Shown here piece after piece: positions 33,931-41,608 of a stretch of 64,000 bases of DNA; the first letter of the stretch is position 1; each line of letters begins with the position of its first letter. Below the pieces are notes generated by a model. That model saw only the letters and a list, made by a program, of their open reading frames with translations. It was not told the origin of the DNA and did not search any database. Source of the DNA: Leifsonia sp. EB41 (GTDB lineage: Bacteria; Actinomycetota; Actinomycetes; Actinomycetales; Microbacteriaceae); the NCBI RefSeq assembly GCF_041262565.1, contig NZ_JBGCCJ010000001.1, positions 3,596,001 to 3,660,000 of the forward strand, given 5' to 3'. The position numbers and the translations under genes were made by a program.

Positions 33931-34598
33931 CCTTCTCGATCCTCGCCGTCGACGGCACAGGGGCGATCGGCTCGGCCATCTGCTCCTCCTCGCCCGCGGT
34001 CGCCGCGCGCTGCGTGAACCTCGCCGACGGCGTCGGCGGCGCGCACTCCCAGAACATCACCGACCCCCGGCTCGGCCCGCGGCTCATCGACGGGCTGCGG
34101 GACGGCCGGCCGGTGGAGGAGGTGCTGGCGTGGGTCGTGGACTCCACGCCGGACATCGACTACCGGCAGCTCCTCGTGATCGACCGGAACGGCCGCTCGG
34201 CCATCCACTCCGGCTCGCAGGTGCTCGGCCACCACGGCCAGGCGCAGTCGGCGCACGCGGTCGCGGCGGGCAACATGCTCGCGCGCAACGACGTGCCGCA
34301 GCTCATGGTGGACGCGTTCGAGGCGTCCACCGGCGAACTGGAGGTGCGGCTGCTGGCCGCGCTGGAGGCCGCGATCGCTGCGGGCGGCGAGGAGGGGCCG
34401 GTGCACTCGGCCGGCGTCGCGGTCGTGCGCGACGCCGGCTGGCGGGTCACCGACCTCCGCGTGGACTGGGCGGACAACCCGGTCGAGCTGCTGGGGGAGA
34501 TCCTCGTGGAGACGTGGCTGCCGCAGCGGGACGCGTACGTGACGCGCGGGCTGATGCCGGCGGGGGCGCCGAGCTACGGGGTGCCCGGGGATGAGTGA
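33927..34598 (+). CDS. DUF1028 family protein
   Basis: A 223-residue product from the GTG at 33927 (GTGA overlap, GGGAGG six bases upstream). The N-terminus after Met is TFSILAVD, and GAIGSAICSSSPAVAARC, GVGGAHSQNITDPRLGPRLIDGL and SGSQVLGHHG match DUF1028. The family has an Ntn-hydrolase-like fold with no established reaction; Thr2 would be the nucleophile if that fold is active. It recurs next to RidA and hydrolases, as here, so an amide-cleaving step is a fair guess. It overlaps the M20 gene by eight bases. Confidence 0.88.
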   Translation: MTFSILAVDGTGAIGSAICSSSPAVAARCVNLADGVGGAHSQNITDPRLGPRLIDGLRDGRPVEEVLAWVVDSTPDIDYRQLLVIDRNGRSAIHSGSQVLGHHGQAQSAHAVAAGNMLARNDVPQLMVDAFEASTGELEVRLLAALEAAIAAGGEEGPVHSAGVAVVRDAGWRVTDLRVDWADNPVELLGEILVETWLPQRDAYVTRGLMPAGAPSYGVPGDE

Positions 34599-35748
34599 CA
34601 CTGGGCTGAGTGACGTCGCGACGGCGACGTCGCTGAAGGACCGCGCCCGCGCTCTCGTCGACGCCGACGTCCCGTCGCTCGTCGCCCTCTCCGAGGCGCT
34701 GCACGCCGATCCGGAGACGGCCTGGAACGAGCACCGCTCCAGCGCCCGCCTCCAGGAGGCGCTCGCCTACCGCGGCTTCGCCGTGACGCCCGCGTACCTC
34801 GGCCTGGACACCGCGTTCCTCGCCACCGCAGGCGCCGGCCCGATCCGCATCGGCGTCTGCGCCGAGTACGACGCCCTCCCCGGCCTCGGACACGCCTGCG
34901 GCCACAACCTCATCGCCGCGATCGCGGTCGGTGTCGCCTCCGCTCTGGCCCCGCTCGCCGACGAGCTCGGCATCACCGTGGAGGTCTACGGCACCCCGGC
35001 AGAGGAGGGCGGCGGCGGCAAGATCGAGTTGCTCGACCGCGGCGCGTTCGCCGGCCTCGATCTCGCCGTGATGGCGCACCCGGGCCCGGTGGACGTCGCC
35101 GAGGCTCGCCCGTTCGCGGTCGCGCACTCGCACGTCCGGTACGACGGAAAGGCCGCGCACGCCGGCGCCTATCCGGAGGAGGGCGTCAACGCCAACGACG
35201 CCTTCGTGGTCGCGCAGGTCGCGATCGGACTGCTGCGCCAGCAGCTCCCGCACTCGGCGCGCGTGCACGGCATCCAGACGGTCGGGGGTCAGGCGCCCAA
35301 CGCCATCCCGGACCGCACCGAGGGCCGCTGGTACGTCCGAGCCGAGACGCTGGGCGAGCTGGCGCGCATCGAGGAGAAGGTGAACCGCTGCTTCGAGGCG
35401 GGCGCGCTCGCCTCCGGCACGACCCTCACGATCACGCCGGAGAGCAAGCCGTACTCCGAGTTCCGCAACGACGAGCGCGCGCTCGCGCTGTACCGGGCGA
35501 ACGCGGAGGCGCTCGGCCGGGTCTTCGACGGCTCGTCCGCCGCGGGCCGGATGAACCGCGCCTCCACCGACATGGGCAACGTCTCGCAGGTCGTCCCCGC
35601 CATCCACCCGTACATCGGCGTCGGCAGCCTCCCGGCCACCAACCACCAGCCCGAGTTCGCCGCCGCGTGCGTCGGCCCGCTGGCCGAGAAGGCGCTGCGG
35701 GACGCCGCCGTCGCGCTCGCGCAGACCGTCGTGGACTTCGCCTCGTGA
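34591..35748 (+). CDS. M20-family amidohydrolase (ACY1L2/AbgB-like)
   Basis: A 385-residue metallo-hydrolase. Zinc ligands are in CAEYDALPGLGHACGHNLIAA (Asp, His), the catalytic Glu pair in GTPAEEGGGGKIELL, and later ALVMAHP-type and NHQPEF histidines (LAVMAHPGP, ATNHQPEFAAA). The dimerisation lid includes RYDGKAAHAGAYPEEGVNAND. This subgroup cleaves N-acyl or aminobenzoyl amino acids such as p-aminobenzoyl-glutamate. Upstream of an aspartase-like gene with four-base overlap, it may release an amino acid that the lyase then deaminates. Confidence 0.9.
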   Translation: MSDTGLSDVATATSLKDRARALVDADVPSLVALSEALHADPETAWNEHRSSARLQEALAYRGFAVTPAYLGLDTAFLATAGAGPIRIGVCAEYDALPGLGHACGHNLIAAIAVGVASALAPLADELGITVEVYGTPAEEGGGGKIELLDRGAFAGLDLAVMAHPGPVDVAEARPFAVAHSHVRYDGKAAHAGAYPEEGVNANDAFVVAQVAIGLLRQQLPHSARVHGIQTVGGQAPNAIPDRTEGRWYVRAETLGELARIEEKVNRCFEAGALASGTTLTITPESKPYSEFRNDERALALYRANAEALGRVFDGSSAAGRMNRASTDMGNVSQVVPAIHPYIGVGSLPATNHQPEFAAACVGPLAEKALRDAAVALAQTVVDFAS

Positions 35749-37136
35749 CCACCCGCACCGAGCACGACTCGCTCGGCCCCGTCGAGGTCCCGGCCGACGC
35801 CTACTGGGGCGCCCACACGCAGCGTGCCGTGGAGAACTTCCCGATCTCCGGGCGGGGGATCGGGACGTATCCCGAACTCGTGACGGCGCTGGCGCTGGTC
35901 AAGCAGGCGGCCGCGCGGGCGAACGCGGAGATCGGGATGCTGGAACCGTCGGTCGCCGACGTCGTCGACGCGGCCTGCCAGGACATCGTGGACGGCGGCC
36001 TCCACGACCAGTTCGTGGTCGACCTGATCCAGGGCGGCGCGGGCACCTCCACGAACATGAATGCCAACGAGGTCATCGCGAACCGCGCGCTCGAACGCCT
36101 CGGGCATCCGCGCGGGAGGTACGACGTCATCCACCCGCTGGACCACGTCAACCGCAGCCAGAGCACCAACGACGTGTACCCGACCGCTGTCAAGGTCGCT
36201 CTCACCATCGGGCTGCGGCGACTGATCGCCGAGCACGCACTGCTGGCCGCGGCGTTCCGCGCCAAGGGGACGGAGTTCCGCGACCACGTGAAGATCGGCC
36301 GCACCCAGCTCCAGGACGCCGTGCCGATGACCCTCGGCCAGGAGTTCACGGCGTTCGCGGTGACGATGGACGAGGACAACCTCCGGTTGACCGAGACCAT
36401 CCCGCTGCTCGCGGAGATCAACCTCGGAGCGACCGCGATCGGCACCGGCATCACCGCCTCGCCCGGCTACGCCCCCGCGGTCGCGCGGCACCTCGCCGCG
36501 CTGACCGCCCTCCCGCTGGTCACGGCGTCCGACCTGATCGAGGCGACGTCGGACACCGGCGTCTTCATGCTCGTCTCCGCCGCGCTGAAGCGCGCCGCGA
36601 TCAAGCTCTCGAAGATCTCCTCGGACCTGCGCCTGCTGTCCAGCGGCCCCCAGTTCGGGTTCGGCGAGCTGCACCTCCCACCCCGGCAGGCCGGCTCGTC
36701 GATCATGCCGGGCAAGGTCAACCCGGTGATCCCGGAGGTCGTCAACCAGGTCGCGTTCGCGATCGCGGGAGCCGACGTGTCGATCACGATGGCGGCCGAC
36801 AACGGCCAGCTCCAGCTCAACGCGTTCGAGCCCGTCATCGCCAACGCGCTGCTGCAGGGGCTCACCTGGCTGACGAACGCGTGCCGGACGCTGCGCGTCA
36901 ACTGCGTGGACGGGATCCAGGCCGACGCGGAGCTGCTGCGGGCGCGCGTGGCGTCGTCGGTCGGGCTCGTCACGGCGCTGACGCCACGGATCGGCTACAC
37001 GACGGCCGCGCAGATCGCGCACGAGGCGCTGGAGACCGGGGGAGACGTGCGCGCGGCGATCGTCGGGCGCGGGCTGCTGACGGCGGAGGAGTACGACGCG
37101 ATCACGGACCCGCGGGTGTTGACCGGCATGCGCTGA
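35745..37136 (+). CDS. aspA: Aspartate ammonia-lyase-like enzyme
   Basis: About 463 residues from the GTG at 35745 (GTGA overlap). It belongs to the fumarase/aspartase superfamily: N-terminal LGPVEVPADAYWGAHTQRAVENF, the middle GGAGTSTNMNANEV and RSQSTNDVYPTAVK, and the mobile signature GSSIMPGKVNPVIPE. The following PEVVNQVAFAI and MAADNGQLQLNAFEPVI are closer to aspartase than to fumarase. It should convert L-aspartate to fumarate and ammonia. A lyase for an N-substituted aspartate (iminodisuccinate or EDDS type) cannot be excluded, because that activity arose in the same superfamily. Last gene of the operon. Confidence 0.82.
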   Translation: MTTRTEHDSLGPVEVPADAYWGAHTQRAVENFPISGRGIGTYPELVTALALVKQAAARANAEIGMLEPSVADVVDAACQDIVDGGLHDQFVVDLIQGGAGTSTNMNANEVIANRALERLGHPRGRYDVIHPLDHVNRSQSTNDVYPTAVKVALTIGLRRLIAEHALLAAAFRAKGTEFRDHVKIGRTQLQDAVPMTLGQEFTAFAVTMDEDNLRLTETIPLLAEINLGATAIGTGITASPGYAPAVARHLAALTALPLVTASDLIEATSDTGVFMLVSAALKRAAIKLSKISSDLRLLSSGPQFGFGELHLPPRQAGSSIMPGKVNPVIPEVVNQVAFAIAGADVSITMAADNGQLQLNAFEPVIANALLQGLTWLTNACRTLRVNCVDGIQADAELLRARVASSVGLVTALTPRIGYTTAAQIAHEALETGGDVRAAIVGRGLLTAEEYDAITDPRVLTGMR

Positions 37137-37157
37137 CCCGGATCCGGGACCGCGGAG

Positions 37158-37553
37158 TCAGTCGGCAGGGATCACACGGACGATACGTTCGAGGCCGGCG
37201 AAGTCGGCGACATTGTGCGTGACGATCGCGGCGCCGTGCGCCCGGGCGACCGCGGCGATCATCAGGTCGGCGATCCGACCGCGGGGCGACCTGCCGGCTG
37301 CGTGCACCGCCTCGACGATGCGCCCGTAGTACATCGCTGCGACATCGTCGAACGGGAGGCCGCTCCCGAACGCCTGCCGGATCTCGAGGACCTGGAGCTT
37401 GCGGTCGGCGAGCACCGACGGGTCGAGGCCAGGCATCACGAGTCCCTGCTCGAGCTCGGCGTAGGAGACGGAGCAGATCGCGACGTCGGTGATCCCCTCC
37501 GGGATAATGTAGCCGCCGCTGATGACGACGTTGGTGTCGAGCAGGGCCCTCAC
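37158..37553 (-). CDS. PIN-domain toxin (VapC-like)
   Basis: A 131-residue PIN RNase from the GTG at 37553, overlapping the antitoxin stop as GTGA. Active-site acids: Asp in ALLDTNVVIS, Glu in SYAELEQG, and Asp residues in RIADLMIAAVARAHGAAIVTHNVADF. Together with the Phd-type antitoxin upstream it forms a type II toxin-antitoxin pair in the antitoxin-first order. The toxin would cleave RNA (often tRNA or rRNA) when freed. It is wedged between the aspartase gene and the TetR gene. Confidence 0.88.
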   Translation of the reverse strand: MRALLDTNVVISGGYIIPEGITDVAICSVSYAELEQGLVMPGLDPSVLADRKLQVLEIRQAFGSGLPFDDVAAMYYGRIVEAVHAAGRSPRGRIADLMIAAVARAHGAAIVTHNVADFAGLERIVRVIPAD

Positions 37554-37816
37554 TGCCAGGGGTCCCGCAGATCCTGCTCGGCCCGCTGGTCCTGGAGCTC
37601 GCGCGCCCAGTCCTCGTCGCCGCTGCGCCGGAGAAGCGCCGCGACCCGGTCGACCGGGACCCACGCCGATTCGACGTGGGGCACGACGTCGGCGATCGGA
37701 CGACCATGATTGGTCACCACGTAGCGCTCGCCGCTCTGGACGTCGGCGAGCATCTTCGTCGGGTTCTGACGAAGCTGCCCGACGGTGATGCTGTGGTCAT
37801 CGATGGTCGAAATCAT
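37550..37816 (-). CDS. Phd/YefM-type antitoxin
   Basis: An 88-residue antitoxin from the ATG at 37816. The N-terminal DNA-binding fold shows SITVGQLRQNPTKMLADVQSGERYVVTNHGRPIADVVP, a clear Phd/YefM pattern. The acidic C-terminus (LRRSGDEDWARELQDQRAEQD) is the part that would wrap the toxin. A 7-base-arm palindrome at 37836-37855, 19 bases upstream, is the likely autoregulatory operator. Partner: the PIN toxin at 37158-37553. Confidence 0.9.
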   Translation of the reverse strand: MISTIDDHSITVGQLRQNPTKMLADVQSGERYVVTNHGRPIADVVPHVESAWVPVDRVAALLRRSGDEDWARELQDQRAEQDLRDPWQ

Positions 37817-37835
37817 CTCCCAACCCTATCCCACA

Positions 37836-37855
37836 CCGTAGACATTTATCTACGG
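37836..37855. promoter_or_regulatory. Palindromic operator of the toxin-antitoxin pair
   Basis: CCGTAGA-CATTTA-TCTACGG, perfect seven-base arms, lies 19 bases upstream of the antitoxin start and covers the TetR stop codon (37852-37850). Phd/YefM proteins bind such palindromes to repress their own operon. A/T content in the centre suits a promoter element. Confidence 0.6.
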
Positions 37856-38497
37856 CGTTGTGCCGACATCCGCCCAGTCCTGCAGTGTTCCCGCGGCCGG
37901 GGACCCGCTCTCGACCACCCACGGCAGCACCGCCATCGCGAAAGTCGCCCGCACCCGGCTGACGTCGTCCTCCACGGACTCCGCGGCCCAGATCACCTGC
38001 TCGCCCGCGTAGATCGAGTCGAGCAGGCGCACCAGCGGTTCCACCGGAGTGGTGCCCACGAGCTCGCCGTCGGCCACCGCTTGCGCGAGCGCGGTGCGGG
38101 TGAGGTCGGTGAACTCGCGCGTGCGGCCGAACGCCGAGCGCGGGTCGGAGCCCGGGTGCACCTGGCCCCAGAACGCCACCACCACGCGCGCCTCCTCGCG
38201 GGTCACTGCGGACGTCGGCAGGATCTCCTCCGCGATCGCGAGCAGTGCCGTGAGCCCGCGGGCGTCGGCGGTGCGGGCCGCGATCCGCTCCAGCGTGCGC
38301 TCGACTCCCCGCTGGGCCGCTGCCTCCGCGATCTGCTCCACCGAGTCGAAGTAGTGCCAGAGCGTGCCGGGGACCACGCCGAGGTCGGCCGCGACGGACC
38401 GGCCGTGCGTCCCCGCGACGCCGGTGCGCGCGAGCACGCGCAGGTAGGCGTCCACGATGTCGCGGCGGCGCTGGTCGTGATCGACGATCTTCGGCAC
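37850..38497 (-). CDS. TetR-family regulator
   Basis: About 215 residues from the GTG at 38497, with a G-rich site (GATGGGGG) upstream; the longer frame runs through the repeat array and is rejected. The helix-turn-helix is GRSVAADLGVVPGTLWHYFDSVEQI near residues 28-52. The ligand domain resembles the BetI/TetR_C_6 style (AIAEEILPTSAVTREEARVVVAFWG). It is divergent from the copper amine oxidase, whose promoter holds a TTGAC-N6-GTCAA palindrome, so it probably represses that gene until an amine or aldehyde is present. Confidence 0.88.
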   Translation of the reverse strand: MPKIVDHDQRRRDIVDAYLRVLARTGVAGTHGRSVAADLGVVPGTLWHYFDSVEQIAEAAAQRGVERTLERIAARTADARGLTALLAIAEEILPTSAVTREEARVVVAFWGQVHPGSDPRSAFGRTREFTDLTRTALAQAVADGELVGTTPVEPLVRLLDSIYAGEQVIWAAESVEDDVSRVRATFAMAVLPWVVESGSPAAGTLQDWADVGTTP

Positions 38498-38526
38498 GCC
38501 CCCATCTTGCCCGACGCCCCGTCGCC

Positions 38527-38783
38527 AACGGAGGACATCCGCCCGCTCCCAAGCCGCGTCGCTAACGGAGGAGATCCGCCCGCGCCATCCCCGAATCGCA
38601 GCTAACGGAGGACATCCGACCCCCCGTGGGCCCCGATCTCCTCCGCTCGCCGCCCGCGTCGCCAACGGAGGACTCCCGCCCGCTCCCACCCGCGTCGCCA
38701 ACGGAGGACTCCCGCCCGCTCCGCCCCCGGATCTCCTCCGCAACCTGCCCCAGCCCGGCGTGCCGCCCCGAATCTCCTCCGTT
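38527..38783. repeat. Array of eight AACGGAGGA-type repeats, partly tandem
   Basis: Plus-orientation copies of AACGGAGGA(G/C)ATCC or AACGGAGGACTCC start at 38527, 38564, 38604, 38664 and 38700. Minus copies (GATCTCCTCCG) lie at 38635-38645, 38729-38740 and 38771-38783. Flanks are also conserved (GCGTCGC before, GCCCGCTCCC after), giving a tandem unit of 36-37 bases for several copies. The array fills most of the 367-base gap between the divergent TetR and amine oxidase genes. It encodes no protein. Confidence 0.75.
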
Positions 38784-38813
38784 GTCTGCGGCGCCCCTTC
38801 CCAATCCCGGTTT

Positions 38814-38829
38814 TTGACGCTACAGTCAA
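38814..38829. promoter_or_regulatory. Candidate TetR operator of the amine oxidase promoter
   Basis: TTGAC-GCTACA-GTCAA is an inverted repeat with matching centre TA, 35 bases before the amine oxidase start. Its first half also reads as a -35 box (TTGACG). Repressor binding here would block the promoter directly. The divergent TetR is the likely binder. Confidence 0.5.
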
Positions 38830-38864
38830 TAACCATCGGGATCCACCGACGAAGGAGTTCTGGA

Positions 38865-40844
38865 ATGTCCCTGACGATCGCCACCGCGACCTCCCACCCG
38901 CTCGCCGCGCTCACCGGGGCCGAGATCGACCGCGCCCGGGAGGTGTTCGCCGCCGCCGGCCTCGTGACCGAGCACACCCGGTTCACCTACGTCATGCTGC
39001 GCGAGCCGCACAAGCGCGACGTCCTCGATCCCGACCGCGCTGCGGCGCTGCATCGCGAGGTGGAGGCCCTGCTGCTCGACTTCTCGACCGGCGCCGTCAC
39101 CCAGGCCGTCGCGGACATCACCGCGGGGGAGGTCGTCCACACCCGCGAGCTCGACCCCGTCACCGAGGGCACCGCCCCCGTCCTGGACGAGGAGTTCACC
39201 CTCGTGGACGAGATCGTCAAGGCCGACGCCGGCTGGGTCGCCGCCCTCGCCAAGCGCGGCATCCACGACGTCAGCACCGTCCGCACCTGCCCGCTGACCG
39301 CCGGCCACTTCGACTACGACGACGAGGAGGGCCGCCGGATGTTCCGCGTGCTCGCGTTCGTCCAGCAGAGCCCGTCCGACCTCCCGTGGGCTCACCCGAT
39401 CGACGGCGTGGTCGCGCACGTCGACACCCTCTCGCGCTCGGTGATCCGCCTGGTCGAGACCCCGATCGACACGGTCCCGATGGAGTCCGGCGACTACCTC
39501 GACTCCGAGGTCACCGGCCCGCTGCGCACCTCGCTCAAGCCGATCGAGATCACCCAGCCGGAGGGCGTCAGCTTCCAGTACCGGGAAGGCATGCTGAGCT
39601 GGGAGAACTGGGACCTCCGTGTCGGCTTCAACGGCCGCGAGGGACTCACCCTCCACGACGTCGCGTTCACCTACCAGCAGGAGCGCCGCCCGATCCTGTA
39701 CCGGGCGTCCATCTCGGAGATGGTCGTCAACTACGCCGACCCGACGCCCATCCACGGCTGGCAGAACTACTACGACGCCGGCGAGTACCAGTTCGGCCGC
39801 CTCGCGAACTCGCTGGAGCTCGGCTGCGACTGCCTCGGCGACATCTTCTACCTGGACGCTGTGGTCGCCGACGACTTCTGCCGTCCGCGCACCATCCGGA
39901 ACGCGATCTGCATCCACGAGGAGGACTACGGCATCCTCTGGAAGCACACCGACGAGTTCACCCACACCTCGGAGGCCCGCCGCCAGCGCCGCCTGGTCGT
40001 CTCGTTCTTCACGACCGTCGGCAACTACGACTACGGCTTCTACTTCTACTTCTACCTGGACGGGACGTTCGAGGTGGAGGCCAAGGCCACCGGGATCGTG
40101 TTCACCGGCGCCCACGACGGCGGCGACGACCCGTACTCCACCCCGCTCGCGCCGGGACTCGGAGCGCCCGTGCACCAGCACATGTTCTGCGCCCGGCTCG
40201 ACATGACCGTGGACGGCGTGGCCAACTCCGTTGACGAGATCGACGTCGCCCGCGTCCCCGTGTCGGCGGGCAACCCGTGGGGGAGCGCGATCGGGCGGAC
40301 CATCACCCGGCTGTCGTCGGAGTCCGACGCCGTGCGCGACGCCGACGGCTCCGTGGGCCGGGTGTGGTCGATCAGCAGCGCCTCCCGCCGCAACCGCGTC
40401 GGGCGCCCGACCAGTTACGTGCTGCACCCGTCGTCGGAGCCTGCACTGTTCACAGCGGACGAGGCGCACCAGCGCCGCCGCGCGGGCTTCGCCGCTCACC
40501 ACCTCTGGGTCACGCAGTACGAGCCGTCCGAGATGTGGGCGGCCGGTTACGCAGTGAACCTGCACCCGGGCGGCGCCGGCCTCCCCGCGTACGTCGCCCA
40601 GAACCGCCCGCTCGACGGCGAGGACATCGTCGTCTGGCACACGTTCGGCCTGACGCACTTCCCGCGTCTGGAGGACTGGCCGATCATGCCGGTCGACTAC
40701 GCCGGGTTCACGCTGAAGCCGTACGGGTTCTTCGACCGGAACCCGACGCTGGACGTGCCGCGGTCGGCGTCGTCCTGCCACTCGCCGGATGCGGCAGCCT
40801 CCACCTCCGCCTCCTGCGGCGCCGATTGCACCTGCGGCCACTGA
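38865..40844 (+). CDS. Copper-containing primary amine oxidase
   Basis: A 659-residue enzyme from the ATG at 38865, with GAAGGAG upstream. The topaquinone precursor is the first Tyr of the NYDYGF motif. Copper ligands are the histidines of VHQHMFC and, later, GLTHFPRLEDW. The catalytic base Asp lies in YYDAGEYQFG. It converts primary amines to aldehydes, ammonia and hydrogen peroxide. No signal peptide is seen, so it is probably cytoplasmic, as in Arthrobacter relatives. An odd feature is a short tail after the last domain with four cysteines and two histidines (SSCHS...CGADCTCGH). Divergent TetR control is likely. Confidence 0.95.
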   Translation: MSLTIATATSHPLAALTGAEIDRAREVFAAAGLVTEHTRFTYVMLREPHKRDVLDPDRAAALHREVEALLLDFSTGAVTQAVADITAGEVVHTRELDPVTEGTAPVLDEEFTLVDEIVKADAGWVAALAKRGIHDVSTVRTCPLTAGHFDYDDEEGRRMFRVLAFVQQSPSDLPWAHPIDGVVAHVDTLSRSVIRLVETPIDTVPMESGDYLDSEVTGPLRTSLKPIEITQPEGVSFQYREGMLSWENWDLRVGFNGREGLTLHDVAFTYQQERRPILYRASISEMVVNYADPTPIHGWQNYYDAGEYQFGRLANSLELGCDCLGDIFYLDAVVADDFCRPRTIRNAICIHEEDYGILWKHTDEFTHTSEARRQRRLVVSFFTTVGNYDYGFYFYFYLDGTFEVEAKATGIVFTGAHDGGDDPYSTPLAPGLGAPVHQHMFCARLDMTVDGVANSVDEIDVARVPVSAGNPWGSAIGRTITRLSSESDAVRDADGSVGRVWSISSASRRNRVGRPTSYVLHPSSEPALFTADEAHQRRRAGFAAHHLWVTQYEPSEMWAAGYAVNLHPGGAGLPAYVAQNRPLDGEDIVVWHTFGLTHFPRLEDWPIMPVDYAGFTLKPYGFFDRNPTLDVPRSASSCHSPDAAASTSASCGADCTCGH

Positions 40845-41353
40845 TGCTCCTCGACGTGGGCGCGCTCGGGGCCTCCACGGTCTCCGCATGCTGCCTGCTG
40901 GGGTCGCCGCGGCCGGTGCGGGTGTGGGTGTCGGCCGGCCTGATGGTGCTGGCGATGCTGGGCTGCGTGCTCGGGTCCTCCGTGCCTGGCGTCGGATTGG
41001 CCGCCATCGTTCTGTCGCTGGCGTCGGCGGGGTTCGCCCTGCAGCGGCGGTCCGGGCGGGTCGCGCCGATGAGCCTGCACCGGGCGCTGGGCGGGGTGAC
41101 GATGGCGGCGCTCGTGGGGATGTCGCTGGGGATGTCGCGGGGCGGCGATTCTGTCTCGGCGCACGCGCACGGGGTGTCGTTGGGCGCGATCGTGGTCGCG
41201 TTCGTCGCGGGGTACTTGGCGTACAGTGCGTGGCTGCTTGTCACGATGGCGCGGGAACGTCAACTCCCGCATCGCCGTGGGGCGCGAGGGCTCCTGGAGC
41301 TCGGCGAGGTCGCCGGAATGGCGGTCGGCGTGCTGCTGATGTCCGTGATGTAG
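40844..41353 (+). CDS. Membrane protein overlapping the amine oxidase gene
   Basis: A 169-residue protein from the ATG at 40844, sharing one base with the amine oxidase stop (TGATG). About five helices. The stretch TMAALVGMSLGMS followed by SVSAHAHG clusters methionines and histidines near a membrane edge, a pattern seen in copper-handling proteins. Tight coupling to a copper enzyme makes a metal or redox support role plausible, but this is inference and the family is not identified. Confidence 0.7.
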   Translation: MLLDVGALGASTVSACCLLGSPRPVRVWVSAGLMVLAMLGCVLGSSVPGVGLAAIVLSLASAGFALQRRSGRVAPMSLHRALGGVTMAALVGMSLGMSRGGDSVSAHAHGVSLGAIVVAFVAGYLAYSAWLLVTMARERQLPHRRGARGLLELGEVAGMAVGVLLMSVM

Positions 41354-41359
41354 GCGGGC

Positions 41360-41608
41360 TCAGCCCTCGTCGCCCTGCGCGGCCTCCGCGATCGCCACCC
41401 GCAGCTCGCGAGCGACATCTTCCAGCGACCGCCCCGACCCGACGGCCAGGCCGGCGATGTAGGCCGTGAGCGGCGCCGCCGGCCGGGTCACCCCGTGGGC
41501 GGCATCCCGGGCGAGGTCGAGCAGCGCGGACACATCGCCCGGCTCGAGACTCACCCCGAGTCGCCGCGCGGCAGCTCCTGCCCAGGCGTCGAGTTCCTGC
41601 GGTTCCAT
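41360..41608 (-). CDS. DUF6457 family protein
   Basis: An 82-residue acidic helical protein from the ATG at 41608, which overlaps the MobA-like stop as TGATG. It matches DUF6457 by its layout (LDAWAGAAARRLGV, LLDLARDAAHGVTRPAAPLTAYIAGLAVG and a closing helix). In actinobacteria this small protein usually accompanies a MobA-like or other molybdenum-cofactor gene, as here; its role is not known. Confidence 0.75.
   Translation of the reverse strand: MEPQELDAWAGAAARRLGVSLEPGDVSALLDLARDAAHGVTRPAAPLTAYIAGLAVGSGRSLEDVARELRVAIAEAAQGDEG

Noticed and set aside
38527-38783. CRISPR array
   Set aside because: Repeats occur in both orientations, units are 36-60 bases with no unique spacers, and no cas genes are present.
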